Numbered from the stretch's first letter, positions 7,932-17,505 are shown. The stretch is DNA of 40,069 bases from Candidatus Acidiferrales bacterium (GCA_030037335.1 JASHRN010000206.1:1-40069); one strand, 5' to 3'. The notes: generated by a model from the letters alone, not told the origin. Numbers and translations are program-made.

Positions 7932-9520
7932 GCCGATGCGTTCGCGGCAGGTGCGTTCATCGAAATGCGGCTGGCCTGTGGACGCAGCGCGGCCAGGCTG
8001 CGGCGCTGCAAAGACACAAAAACAACCCCCGCGGCGATCTGCGCGACCAGCGCTCCAATCCACACCGCTTCATGCGCCACCCATGACGCGGTGTCTAGAG
8101 CGAAAAGCGGCGTCGGGAGGAAGAACGCCGTGAACGGGTCTTGCCACAAACTGAGAGAGCTAACCACGATGATCGCGCAAACGTAATAGACGCCCAAATA
8201 CAATACGCCCATCGCCAGCGGATGCGTGTTCCGCTGGATTTTCATCCATTGCAGGAACAGAAAATCGCAAATCAGCCAGAAGGCGAAAAAGAACACGCGG
8301 AAGATCGCGACCGTGAGGCTCCATTCAAGCGACGGGTCCCGCTTCCACTGAATCACCAGCACCATCGCCGCGCCCACGATTAGCGCGCCCAGGAAAAGAT
8401 AGGGCGCGGGCCACATTTCCAGCCGGCCCAGCGATGCCGCGCTTCCGCCGTGCAACGCCCGCCTAACCTGATTCCGGTTCCGTAGCAAAATAAAACCAAA
8501 AATGAAAAATAAAAGGACGTTCACGCCAAACAGAATCGATTGGGCATCCAGAGGTGCTATTGGTCGAGCAGAGAAGATACCACCCGCTCGCGGCAGCGAA
8601 GGCGGAGGCTCGGACCAACTAAAGAATGCAAACAAAATGAAATTCAAATAGCACAAAAACCCAAGTGCTTGAGCCGGCGTGTAGAGCTCGTAATTCGCCG
8701 GGTCGCGTTTGATGTTTCGTGCAACCGCAGGAATGAACCACGCCAGAATCGTCAGATACAGAATGAAAAGAACGAGCGCATGATGAACCGGAGCGCCAAA
8801 AAACAGATCGCGGAATTCGTTCCCCGGAATCACAGAACGACCGACCTGAATGAAACTCGGCGCCAAACTCCAGGAACTTTGTTGAGCAAGAGAAATGGCG
8901 TCAAAAGGGCTGATCGAGCTGAGGCTCGCATATTGCGAAAGCGGAGTCGCAGAGCTCGTGTAACCAACAAAGGCGAGGAAAAACAAAATCGCCCAGGTGA
9001 CCGTCCCACGGCGAAGAAACAGCGAGATGACCAGAGCGAATGCAAGATAGGCCAGCGATCCCAGGATCATCAATACATAGGCGGCGAGGATGATTGTCCA
9101 CGACGCATGGCCGGCAACTGCTCCCACGATTGCGGCTGGAATAAAGCAAAGGAACACAAAGAACACCATGAGCGGAGCACCGAGGAGTTTTCCTAGGGTC
9201 AGCTCATAGGGCGAAAGCCTGGTGATCCGCTGAAAATCGAATGTGTTCTGGTCCTTTTCGCGCTGAATCGCATGCAGGCACGCGATGCCTCCGCCGATCA
9301 CCAGCACAAGGGCCTGAATCCATAGAATGACGTGGAGCAGCGCCTCTCCGGCGACGAAATAGGTGCCATCCATATAAATGGCATGAGTGTTCTTGTGAAA
9401 AAACGTGTAGCCAAGAGCCACTGAAATCGCCGCGCAAATTCCTGCTGCAATCAGCAGCTTTTTCGGCCGCAGTTGAATCCGCGCGTTGCGCACAATTTCC
9501 GGATTCTTGAAAAGACTCAT
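7928..9520 (-). CDS. ABC-2 type transporter permease, 12-segment type
   Basis: A 530-residue membrane protein with about twelve hydrophobic segments, starting at residues 23-42 and continuing to about 505. It resembles the large ABC-2 permeases that pair with a single ATPase in gliding-, Nos- or antibiotic-export-type systems. The first half carries an ABC-2 signature near residues 85-125 (a cytosolic 'REKDQNTFDFQ...LSPYELTLGKLLGAPL' region, with the pattern of permease-ATPase coupling helices). The ATG has GAGGGG slightly more than ten bases upstream and follows the ATPase stop by 22 bases. The stop overlaps the methyltransferase start by four bases. Together the three genes form one operon. 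Cargo unknown; no dedicated substrate-binding protein is present, so it is probably an exporter. Confidence 0.85.
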   Translation of the reverse strand: MSLFKNPEIVRNARIQLRPKKLLIAAGICAAISVALGYTFFHKNTHAIYMDGTYFVAGEALLHVILWIQALVLVIGGGIACLHAIQREKDQNTFDFQRITRLSPYELTLGKLLGAPLMVFFVFLCFIPAAIVGAVAGHASWTIILAAYVLMILGSLAYLAFALVISLFLRRGTVTWAILFFLAFVGYTSSATPLSQYASLSSISPFDAISLAQQSSWSLAPSFIQVGRSVIPGNEFRDLFFGAPVHHALVLFILYLTILAWFIPAVARNIKRDPANYELYTPAQALGFLCYLNFILFAFFSWSEPPPSLPRAGGIFSARPIAPLDAQSILFGVNVLLFFIFGFILLRNRNQVRRALHGGSAASLGRLEMWPAPYLFLGALIVGAAMVLVIQWKRDPSLEWSLTVAIFRVFFFAFWLICDFLFLQWMKIQRNTHPLAMGVLYLGVYYVCAIIVVSSLSLWQDPFTAFFLPTPLFALDTASWVAHEAVWIGALVAQIAAGVVFVSLQRRSLAALRPQASRISMNAPAANASA

Positions 9521-9542
9521 CGCCGCATCATCCCCTCGTCGC

Positions 9543-10526
9543 TCACATCACTTCTCCGCCGGAGAATCGCGCATAAATCTGCTCAAACGATTCCGCCGAA
9601 CCTTCCACGCCGCAAACCGGCGCGCCTGCCATCACCAAATCGCGCACCAACCCCGCCAGCGCGGCGTCATTCCCGGCGAAGAGGAAATCCACGCTCGACG
9701 ACCCTAGCGGCCCTTTCGATGAAGCCTGCGCCTCCGAAACTCCCGCGCGCCCCGAGAGCCATCCCATCAGCTGTTCGCCCGCCCCGGCCACGCGGATTCG
9801 AATGCGTCTTTGCGCCGCTTTCTCCGTCGCCGATTGCTCCATCACCGACGAGAGCTTTCCCGCTCTCAGCAGGTGGCCCATCTCCATAATCGCCACCGAC
9901 GTGCAAATCTCCTCCAAGTCCGAAAGCACGTGCGAGCTGATCAGGATCGTCTTCCCTTCGCGATTCAAATTCTTCAGCAGGTCCTTCAATTCCACGCGCG
10001 CCTTGGGATCAAGCCCCGACGCCGGCTCGTCCAGCACCAGCACCGGCGGATTGTGCAGCACCGCTCGCGCAATTCCCAGGCGCTGCTTCATTCCGCGCGA
10101 TAGTCCCTGAATGAACGCGTCGCGCTTGCTCTCGAGCCCTACCCGCGCGATCACTTCCGTCACGCGCGCCGGAATTTTCTCCGCCGGCATCTTGTATGCC
10201 CGAGCAAAATAATCGAGATACTCCCAGACCTTCATGTCGTCATAGAGGGAGAAGAAATCCGCAAGATAGCCGATAAACTGCTGCGCGTCTTCCGGCCGAT
10301 GCTCCACATCAATGCCCTGCACTTCAACCGAGCCGGAGGTCGGAACCAGCAGCCCGCAGATCATTTTCAGCGTCGTCGTTTTGCCCGCGCCGTTCGGGCC
10401 GACGAAGCCGTAAATTTCGCCGTCCGCGATTTGCAGATTGACGCGATCGGCCGCGACAACCTGCGCCGGCCTTCCTTTAATGGGAGGCAGGTCATATTCC
10501 TTCGTCAAATTTTCAAGGCGTACCAT
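9543..10526 (-). CDS. ABC transporter ATP-binding protein
   Basis: The 327-residue ATPase has Walker A GPNGAGKT at 43-50, the ABC signature LSRGMKQ at 141-147, Walker B LVLDEPA at 162-168 with D-loop SGLDP, and the H-loop His in SSH at 198. A C-terminal tail of about 110 residues after the nucleotide-binding domain is common in ATPases of ABC-2 exporters. It is the first gene of a three-gene operon on the minus strand (ATPase, permease, ICMT-like methyltransferase) and should power the permease. The start is the ATG at 10526 with a weak ACGGAT upstream. The substrate cannot be deduced. Confidence 0.92.
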   Translation of the reverse strand: MVRLENLTKEYDLPPIKGRPAQVVAADRVNLQIADGEIYGFVGPNGAGKTTTLKMICGLLVPTSGSVEVQGIDVEHRPEDAQQFIGYLADFFSLYDDMKVWEYLDYFARAYKMPAEKIPARVTEVIARVGLESKRDAFIQGLSRGMKQRLGIARAVLHNPPVLVLDEPASGLDPKARVELKDLLKNLNREGKTILISSHVLSDLEEICTSVAIMEMGHLLRAGKLSSVMEQSATEKAAQRRIRIRVAGAGEQLMGWLSGRAGVSEAQASSKGPLGSSSVDFLFAGNDAALAGLVRDLVMAGAPVCGVEGSAESFEQIYARFSGGEVM

Positions 10527-10680
10527 ATCCGTACCGTTTCAATGAACTCGGGGTTTTCGCGGATTCTGCTCCACCCAACCTCACCTGTCAATACGCAAAC
10601 TGTTCAGAAAAAGTTTCGTGGCGTGACACTAAAAACAGAAGCAAAGCACAGGCTGAGAACCTGCGCCAAGCATAGCCCAA

Positions 10681-12756
10681 TTACCGCAAGTATTCGTTGA
10701 ACCATGCAACAGCGCGCAGTAGCACATCGCGGCTGTGCGCGGGGTTTACGAAGTGGTGGCCTTCGTGAGGATAGACGACCAGTTCGGTGGGCACGTGGAA
10801 ATACACGAGCGCGTGCCAGAACTCAAACGATTGCGGCGTTGGACATTCGCCGTCGCTGTCGCCAACAACAATGAGCGAGGGCGTCTGCGCGTTTTTGACG
10901 AATTGAATCGGGCCGCTCTTCGCATAGACGGCGGGATCGTCGTAAACTGAGGCGCCGAAGTACGGGATCATCCACTGGTCGATGTCATTTTCGCCGTAGT
11001 AGCTCAGCCAGTCCGCAAGCCCCGCGCCGATCACCGCCGCTTTGAACCGGTGCGTCTGCGTGACCGCCCACATGGACATATAGCCGCCATAGCTCCAGCC
11101 GGTAATGCCGACGCGCTGCGGATCGATAGACACAGCGGCAATGGCGGCATCCACGCCCGCCAGGATGTCGCGAAAATCTCCGCCGCCAAAGTCTTTCACA
11201 TTCGCGCGGGTGAAGGCTTCGCCTGAGCCATAACTGCCGCGCGGATTCGGGAACAGCACAAAAAATCCGTCAGCGGGCATGGCGTCGACATAAGACCAGC
11301 GAGTCGGCCAGCCCTGCAAGTTGGCCGCAGCGGGACCGCCATGCACACTCACGATGAGTCCGTATTTTTTCGCAGGATCGTAGTTGAGCGGATACAACAA
11401 CCAGCCCTGCACCTGGCCGATGTCTGTACTCCAGTGAAGGCTTTCGGCTTTGCCCCATTCGGGATGCAACGTGCTGTTGATATGCGTGACCTGCTTCCAA
11501 CTTCCGACCGGGCCGGCCCAGAGCTCCGGCGGATTGCTGAACGATTGGCGCACCACGGCGGCGATTCTGCCGTCGCGCGAAAGAGAAACGCCTGCGCCGA
11601 ATCCTGAACTGATGCGCTCGCCCGCCACGTATAGTGTCGAGACAGAGCCGGAATCGAGACTAACCGAGGCAATACCAGTCTGCCCGTCGGCGATTTCGCT
11701 GAAAATAATGGAATGCGAATCCGAGGCCCACTCGACGGAATTGGGCGTGGCTTTGATGTCCGGCGTCACATCTCGTGGCTCGCCATTCCCATTTGACGAA
11801 TCGGCGGCCAGCGTATAGACATCACCGCCCACGGAGCCTTCGTCGCTCATAATCCCGCCGATGAAAGCGACGGACCGACCGTCCGGAGACCATTTGGGTG
11901 TGCCGATTTGTATCTCATTCGTTGATTTGAAGATGGACCGTGGCTGTGTGGGATGCACGGCGTCAAAAATGCACAGATCGGCGATCCACCAGTTGTTGTC
12001 GCCATTGCCGTGCGCAGCCGTGGCCACAATTTTCGTCGAATCCGGCGACCAGTCGTATTCGTAAACGTACATGTCCGCAGGCGAAATTTCGCGGAGCTGG
12101 CTGGTGGCGAGATAATCGACGAGAGCGAGGCGCTGCTCGTAGGAGGCTTCGCGAATCACGCCCTCTGGCTGTGTTTCCGCGGCGAGCGGTCCCGCGGCAC
12201 GCGGCGCGTTGGGAATGTAAAGAAAAGCAATTGTCTTTCCATTCGGAGACCACGTCGGCGCAGACGCGTCGCCTTTGATGTGTGTGAGCTGCAGCATGTT
12301 GCGACCGAATTCCCGAATGACTGCGGAAGGCTGGCAGCCCGGATCGGGCATGCAAACATACAGCTGGGACTGGCCGACGTGGGCGGCATCGGAGAAGAAC
12401 GCGAGGTGCGTGCTGTCAGGCGACCACGCAACGTCGCCTTCTCTGGCCTCCGCTCCGGCCGCAGCAGCGCTCACGCGTTGCGGCGCAGCGCCGGATTTCC
12501 AGTCCGCGACGTAAATCGCGGACTTGCCCGAAGGCGCGCCATTTTTTCCGGCGAGCGCTTCGACCCACGCCACGCGCTGTCCATCCGGCGAAATCGCCGC
12601 TTCGGAAATTTCGCGCACGCCAAACATCGCGCGCATCGCTTCTTCGACCGCCGGGGATGGCTTGGGCGGTTCATTTGAATCCGATGCAGCCAGCGCCGCA
12701 GAGCTGATCAACGCTGCTGCGACAAAAATCCAAAGTAATTTCACGGAACGGTTCAT
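10681..12756 (-). CDS. Secreted S9-family prolyl oligopeptidase-like peptidase
   Basis: The product has 691 residues: a signal peptide (MNRSVKLLWIFVAAALISSAALA), a WD/PD40-type beta-propeller (about 40-420, with repeated 'W(A)SPDG/T...IAF' blades), then an alpha/beta-hydrolase domain (about 430-691). The catalytic triad is visible as S555 in GWSYGGY, D635 in GDSDGECP and H667 in HEGHHF. The S9B/S9C members of this architecture cut dipeptides or acylated residues from peptides. The ATG at 12756 has AAAGG about eight bases upstream and puts the signal peptide at the very N-terminus; the in-frame ATG at 12789 has no ribosome site. It is likely periplasmic, degrading peptides together with the M1 enzyme upstream in the window. 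Confidence 0.92.
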   Translation of the reverse strand: MNRSVKLLWIFVAAALISSAALAASDSNEPPKPSPAVEEAMRAMFGVREISEAAISPDGQRVAWVEALAGKNGAPSGKSAIYVADWKSGAAPQRVSAAAAGAEAREGDVAWSPDSTHLAFFSDAAHVGQSQLYVCMPDPGCQPSAVIREFGRNMLQLTHIKGDASAPTWSPNGKTIAFLYIPNAPRAAGPLAAETQPEGVIREASYEQRLALVDYLATSQLREISPADMYVYEYDWSPDSTKIVATAAHGNGDNNWWIADLCIFDAVHPTQPRSIFKSTNEIQIGTPKWSPDGRSVAFIGGIMSDEGSVGGDVYTLAADSSNGNGEPRDVTPDIKATPNSVEWASDSHSIIFSEIADGQTGIASVSLDSGSVSTLYVAGERISSGFGAGVSLSRDGRIAAVVRQSFSNPPELWAGPVGSWKQVTHINSTLHPEWGKAESLHWSTDIGQVQGWLLYPLNYDPAKKYGLIVSVHGGPAAANLQGWPTRWSYVDAMPADGFFVLFPNPRGSYGSGEAFTRANVKDFGGGDFRDILAGVDAAIAAVSIDPQRVGITGWSYGGYMSMWAVTQTHRFKAAVIGAGLADWLSYYGENDIDQWMIPYFGASVYDDPAVYAKSGPIQFVKNAQTPSLIVVGDSDGECPTPQSFEFWHALVYFHVPTELVVYPHEGHHFVNPAHSRDVLLRAVAWFNEYLR

Positions 12757-12892
12757 TGCTAAGCCTTTCTTACGAGGAGATGCGCTCATTGACGCCGGCT
12801 ACTCTGACACTCGATCCCAATTCATGCAAGCGCAGAAGCGCAGCCAGCGAGGCGTGGGGGGCTTGATGAAAGTCCTTTGAGGCAGCTGAAAT

Positions 12893-13555
12893 CTAATCGC
12901 AGGTGCAAGCAGAGGAACCGTCTTTTGGCTTGCGATACAGGTCGTCGAGGCGCAGGAGAATGGCGAGGGTCTTGTCAGCGTTCCGCCTCACGACTGGATC
13001 CTTTGTGATGCTGCGCATTTCGAGAACATAACGAATCGCGGCGTTGGTAGTGGCGAAGGGCTTGAGAGGACCCTCTATTTGCCATTGATAATATCCAGAC
13101 GATTTGTGTACTACCGTTTTGCCGTCGGGTCCGTATTCCGTAGGGTCCTCGAGCGTCAGTTTAAGGCGAAAGAGTGCAAAGAACCTGCTGGAATAGCGGC
13201 TTGGTGGTTCTGGAATGTAGCGCAATGTGGAATCTATGGAGCCGTCCGGCCAGAAGTCCACAGTTACTTCTGCTTTGTTACCGCGCGTTCTTGTTGGTAC
13301 CGGGGCGGCGAAGCCCCAAAAATTCGAAACCACTGAGAATGTCTTATCTTTTGGCGTCGGGCCGGGCCGAACGTATAAACAAGCCGCCTGCTTCCTGCCT
13401 TCTTCAGTCAAGAGTTCGCCGGTTGTAGCCATTGTCCACAATTGGTTCACGATCACAGTTGCAGGTATCTGGGGCGGCGTCGGCGCGTTAGTCTGCGCAC
13501 GCATGGATACGGTCATGAATGCAAACAATGCTGCGTAGCAGGAGAGGCGTTTCAT
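12893..13555 (-). CDS. Secreted protein of unknown function
   Basis: Not recognised. The 220-residue product begins with a clear signal peptide (MKRLSCYAALFAFMTVSMRAQ, cut near AQ-TN). The mature part has no transmembrane segment, alternates aromatic and charged stretches (for example 'TFSVVSNFWGF', 'YYQWQIEGP') and ends in CTCD. The ATG has GAAGG eight bases upstream. It lies between the S9 peptidase and the cytochrome/copper monooxygenase, on the same strand, with 112 bases to the latter. Base use is like that of its neighbours. No catalytic motif is visible. Confidence 0.7.
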   Translation of the reverse strand: MKRLSCYAALFAFMTVSMRAQTNAPTPPQIPATVIVNQLWTMATTGELLTEEGRKQAACLYVRPGPTPKDKTFSVVSNFWGFAAPVPTRTRGNKAEVTVDFWPDGSIDSTLRYIPEPPSRYSSRFFALFRLKLTLEDPTEYGPDGKTVVHKSSGYYQWQIEGPLKPFATTNAAIRYVLEMRSITKDPVVRRNADKTLAILLRLDDLYRKPKDGSSACTCD

Positions 13556-13667
13556 TGTGGCGACCTTCTATAAGGCTAGCGCGATTCTGAGTAACGGCAA
13601 TGGTACGGTCGTCATAACGTTAACAGCATGTTTTGAGCGGACTGAAAATCAGCAACAAGGAACGAAA

Positions 13668-15020
13668 TTACTGATGCGGAGTCGTGCTGTGGTTGGGCCG
13701 GATGAAGAAGTGCCATTTATCGACGGACGCAGGCACGGCAACGTCGAAAAATCCGACCATCATTTCATCGTAAGTCTGGTCGCCCCAGCGAACCGCGACA
13801 TTCGGATCGGGATTGTGCGGATTACCCTTCGAATTGTCGAACCACGCGACCGCCTGAAGTTCCGTCCCGGCCTTCAAAAACAGAGGCTGCTTGAGGCGAT
13901 AGCTCAATTGCCAGTAAAAATTATAGTTCACGCGAAGGAGAGTCTGCACTGCGCCACCGGGCGTGCCGTTCGGACGAATGATGTTGTATTCGAATTTCTT
14001 TCCGCGCAGGTGCATGTGCGGAAAAAAACTGAGCAGCAGGCAATCGTTCGGAATCGTCCCGTGAACCTCGGCGCGATAGTCGGGATCGTTGGGCGGAATG
14101 ATGAACCAATCATTCGTGAGCTGAAGAGTGAGGACCCTTTTTGTGGGCGGCTGCTTCGCGAAAACGAGGCCGATGCTCGTTTGATCGGTAGTAGCGCGGC
14201 CCTTGGTGATGTAATGCATTTGAAAAACAAGATCCGAGCCTGCAGGAATGAATTTCGCCATTCCGGTCGGCCAGTTGTCTGGAGAGCTGCCCGGAGCATA
14301 AACGAGAAGAACTTCGCTGTCGGTCCATTTCGCGTCGCGCTGGTCTTGCGCGTCTTCCAGCATGGACGCCGTGAACGGAACGCCGATGGGCGCATGCTGT
14401 AACCATTTGGAGTTTGGCGGCCGAACATAAACCACCGCGTGATGCACATTCGCTCGGCTCGATGGCCGGATTTCGGACATTCGCACCCATTCGTCTTTGG
14501 TGAAATGCGTGGGTACGATTTCGTACGTGTATTCCACATCGCCCGTTGCCGGAATGGCAACTGGCGTCGGCATTTTCACCACATCGTCGGGCTCTGAAAT
14601 GATCCAGCCGGACGCCCATCGGCGCGGCGGTGGAGCATCTCGTGGATTTCCGGCGGGCGCGCCGGCATCAACCCACGCGGCGAGAGCAGCGATCTCCTGC
14701 GCAGTGAGCGAAGGGTCATTCGCAAAATGGCCACAGCATGGATCGGCGAACCACGGCGGCATAATGCGATGCGTCACGTTGAACTTGATTTGCTTGGCGA
14801 AGCGCCGCGTTTGCGCGTAAGTGACCAGCGGCGTCGGCGCGATTTCTCCTGCGCGATGGCACGCCTGGCAATGCTGCTGAAGTATGGGCAGAACATTCTT
14901 GTAAAACGTCGGCGCGGATACGGCGCTGGCTTGACGCGAATGAGACGCAGCCGAGTGGAACGCAACGGAGATTGCGAGAAAAGCTGCGCAGGTCACTGCT
15001 GCTTTGAGGCCCGAGAACAT
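13668..15020 (-). CDS. Cytochrome c / copper type II ascorbate-dependent monooxygenase-like fusion
   Basis: A 450-residue exported protein with a signal peptide (about 1-35). A cytochrome c module comes first: the haem site CQACH (C51, C54, H55) with MPPW supplying the likely distal Met at M87. The rest resembles the PHM/DBH fold of peptidylglycine alpha-hydroxylating and dopamine monooxygenases. HH at 193-194 and H269 in FQMHY correspond to the CuH ligands, while H335 and H337 in FPHMHLRG plus M420 correspond to the CuM ligands. So every copper ligand of the eukaryotic PHM pair has a candidate. The haem domain could replace ascorbate as electron donor (inference). It is followed by the unknown secreted protein on the same strand. 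Substrate unknown. Confidence 0.82.
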   Translation of the reverse strand: MFSGLKAAVTCAAFLAISVAFHSAASHSRQASAVSAPTFYKNVLPILQQHCQACHRAGEIAPTPLVTYAQTRRFAKQIKFNVTHRIMPPWFADPCCGHFANDPSLTAQEIAALAAWVDAGAPAGNPRDAPPPRRWASGWIISEPDDVVKMPTPVAIPATGDVEYTYEIVPTHFTKDEWVRMSEIRPSSRANVHHAVVYVRPPNSKWLQHAPIGVPFTASMLEDAQDQRDAKWTDSEVLLVYAPGSSPDNWPTGMAKFIPAGSDLVFQMHYITKGRATTDQTSIGLVFAKQPPTKRVLTLQLTNDWFIIPPNDPDYRAEVHGTIPNDCLLLSFFPHMHLRGKKFEYNIIRPNGTPGGAVQTLLRVNYNFYWQLSYRLKQPLFLKAGTELQAVAWFDNSKGNPHNPDPNVAVRWGDQTYDEMMVGFFDVAVPASVDKWHFFIRPNHSTTPHQ

Positions 15021-15194
15021 TCCGAAAGAAACCTAACACGAACGCGGAAGCGTTGAAAGGCGCGTCCAAGGCAGGACCGAGTGAACCCGATTGGCTTGAC
15101 CAGTTTGAGGCCTGGAGGGCTGCCTATCGTGAGTCCGAAGCTCGACTGAGGTTGTGCGCTAACAACTCCTTTGTGGGTTGAACCATATTATTCT

Positions 15195-16166
15195 TTACAT
15201 TCTAAGAAGCTTTTCCGCGTTTCCATGGGCAATGCGCTCCCGGTCCGCTGGACTGACTGGCAGTTTGTCCAGAAATTCTCGCGCCTGCGCCATCGATGCA
15301 TAAGGATAGTCCGCGGAAAACATGATCCGCTCCACGCCCACTTGCAGAATTAAATCAAGGAAGTTCGGAGTGAAATTAAACCCACTGAATGTGTAATGCA
15401 CATTTTCCCGCAAGTACGCCGTGATGGGCCGCTTTAATTTTGTCATCGCTGCGGGCATAACGTCAAACCGTGGCAGCATGAACGGCAGCGCTTCACCCAT
15501 ATGGCCAATTACAATTTGCAGTTCCGGAAACTCGTCGAGCACTCCTCCAAGAATCATGCGAATCACGTGTATCGCGGTTTCGATGTGCCAGCCCCATCCA
15601 GGACCGATCAGCATCTCCGTCACAATCGGCGAAAACCCGCTGTATGACGCGTCGATTACCGCCCGTGGTGGCTGCGTTGGATGCAGATAGATCGGCACGT
15701 TCAGTGCAACCGCGCGCTCGAGAATCGGCCAGAAAAACTTGTCGTCGAGATAGCGACCATTGGTGTGCCCATTGATCATCGCTCCCCTGAATCGGCAGTC
15801 GCGAACTGTGCGCTCCAGTTCCGCGGCCGCTTTGTCCGGGGCCGCAGTTGGCAGAGCAGCGAATCCTGCAAAACGCTTCGGGTATTTGTTGACCGCGGCG
15901 GCGACGAAATCGTTGGCCTCTCTCGCAGCAGATTCCGCCTCGGTTGCCTGAAGCTGCTCAGTGCCCGGAGAGGTCAGCGATAGCACCTGCACATCGATTC
16001 CTGCGGCATCCATCTCGGCGATTCTCTTCTCGCCCACATCACGTAATTTCTCAACGATTCTTGCCAGTGGATTCTCCGCATCCTTCGCGCGTTCCTTCAG
16101 TTTGCGTCTTGGTCCTTCCAGAAATGCAGGGCTCGCATAATGTTCTTCCAAAGTTATCGTTCGCAT
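15195..16166 (-). CDS. Amidohydrolase 2 (ACMSD/gamma-resorcylate decarboxylase-like)
   Basis: A 323-residue TIM-barrel enzyme of the amidohydrolase_2 family. Members decarboxylate or hydrolyse aromatic acids using one divalent metal. The N-terminal metal site is the LEEHY type (E7/E8-H9) found in gamma-resorcylate and 2,3-dihydroxybenzoate decarboxylases rather than HxH. Other ligands align as H162 in YLHPTQ, H222 in VIGHMGE and D286 in FSADYPY. No signal peptide. The ATG at 16166 has no strong ribosome site, but the LEEHY motif so near the N-terminus matches family members. It is divergent from the asparaginase-family gene, sharing a 121-base upstream region. The family is firm, the exact substrate is not. 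Confidence 0.87.
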   Translation of the reverse strand: MRTITLEEHYASPAFLEGPRRKLKERAKDAENPLARIVEKLRDVGEKRIAEMDAAGIDVQVLSLTSPGTEQLQATEAESAAREANDFVAAAVNKYPKRFAGFAALPTAAPDKAAAELERTVRDCRFRGAMINGHTNGRYLDDKFFWPILERAVALNVPIYLHPTQPPRAVIDASYSGFSPIVTEMLIGPGWGWHIETAIHVIRMILGGVLDEFPELQIVIGHMGEALPFMLPRFDVMPAAMTKLKRPITAYLRENVHYTFSGFNFTPNFLDLILQVGVERIMFSADYPYASMAQAREFLDKLPVSPADRERIAHGNAEKLLRM

Positions 16167-16287
16167 GATTCAAGTGTAACGCAAACGCTCTCGGCGCAAG
16201 AGCGAGCCCGCAGAAGACGCACTTGAAGGAAGCGCGTCGCGGGAATATGCTGCGCGCGAAGCCAGCAATTCTATTGTGAGGTGAGTC

Positions 16288-17460
16288 ATGGAAAATTGGA
16301 CGCGTCGGAAATTTTGTGTCAGCGCGGTGGCAGGAGGAATCGCGGCAAGCGCGAGCAGCGCGTTTGGCGCGATTGCAGCAAAGGCCGAGGAAAATCCGAG
16401 CAGCAAATTCGTAAACGGAAATGTGCTTCGAACAGCGGCCACGAACGGAAAGCGGCCGTGCATCATTTCCGCGCTAAACGGCCTGCATCATCTCGACGCC
16501 GGAATGCAAGTGCTGCACGCGACCGGTGACACCATGGATGCAGTTCTCGCCGTGGTCACGCCAGTCGAAGACGACCCGAATGACAATACCGTCGGCTACG
16601 GCGGATTGCCGAATGAAGACGGCGTGGTGCAACTCGATGCCTGCGTTATGCACGGGCCGACGCGTAAGTGCGGCGCTGTTGGCGCAATCGAGAAAATAAA
16701 AAATCCCGCGAAAGTGGCGCGCGTCATTATGGAGAGAACAAATCACACGTTTCTCGTCGGCGAGGGCGCGACGAAGTTCGCGATTGATGAAGGATTCAAC
16801 CCGATGAATTTGCTGACGGACAAGTCGCGGCTTGCATGGCTTGCGTGGAAAGCGCAAAGCTCGAAAGATTGGCGCCCAGGATTGGATTCGCCGGAGTTCA
16901 ACAAAGAGCTGGCGGAATTGTTAGACACGCCGGAACGCGAGGCATGGGCTCCATGGATTCGCCACGTTGTCGCGCATCCTCCCACCGGGACAATCAATTG
17001 TCTGGCCGTGAATGAAAAGGGAGAAATGTCTGGCGTAACCACCACTTCAGGTCTTGCGTGGAAAATTTCCGGGCGCGTCGGCGATTCGCCGATCATCGGC
17101 GCCGGGTTGTTTGTCGATCAGGAAGTGGGCGGCGCGGGATCAACGGGACGCGGCGAGGAAAACATCAAAATTGCCGGCGGGCACACTGTGGTGGAAATGA
17201 TGCGGCGCGGAATGTCGCCAGCGGATGCGTGCATGGAAGCCCTGCATCGCGTGGTGCACAACTATGAGTTCGACAAATCACGGCTCAAGCTTTTCGATTT
17301 GCAATTCTACGCGCTCAATAAAGATGGAGTCCACGGCGCGGCGTCGCTCTGGTCAGATGGAGAAGACGGCCATTCAATCAGTTATGCGGTGCATGACGGC
17401 ACCGAAGCGAAAGCGGTTCCGTTCACTCCAATGTTCCAGGGCCACGGCGGAGATTACTGA
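16288..17460 (+). CDS. Tat-exported N(4)-(beta-N-acetylglucosaminyl)-L-asparaginase-family Ntn hydrolase
   Basis: A 390-residue protein with a twin-arginine leader (TRRKFCVSAVAGGIAASASS at residues 5-24). The body matches the plant-type asparaginase/glycosylasparaginase family, which self-cleaves to free an N-terminal Thr nucleophile. The processing site should be G234-T235 within PTGTINCLAV, followed by GEMSGVTTTSGLAWK (245-259) and the GRVGDSPIIGAGLF block (262-274), all typical. It would cleave asparagine-linked or isoaspartyl amide bonds in the periplasm. Start ATG with GAGGTGA just upstream. Divergent from the amidohydrolase; convergent with the glycosyltransferase cluster. Tat export of the folded precursor fits a protein that must fold to self-process. 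Confidence 0.9.
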   Translation: MENWTRRKFCVSAVAGGIAASASSAFGAIAAKAEENPSSKFVNGNVLRTAATNGKRPCIISALNGLHHLDAGMQVLHATGDTMDAVLAVVTPVEDDPNDNTVGYGGLPNEDGVVQLDACVMHGPTRKCGAVGAIEKIKNPAKVARVIMERTNHTFLVGEGATKFAIDEGFNPMNLLTDKSRLAWLAWKAQSSKDWRPGLDSPEFNKELAELLDTPEREAWAPWIRHVVAHPPTGTINCLAVNEKGEMSGVTTTSGLAWKISGRVGDSPIIGAGLFVDQEVGGAGSTGRGEENIKIAGGHTVVEMMRRGMSPADACMEALHRVVHNYEFDKSRLKLFDLQFYALNKDGVHGAASLWSDGEDGHSISYAVHDGTEAKAVPFTPMFQGHGGDY

Positions 17461-17505
17461 GAAGCCCGGCAGCGGAAGCAGGAATCCTGGATTGCTTACA
17501 CAGTT

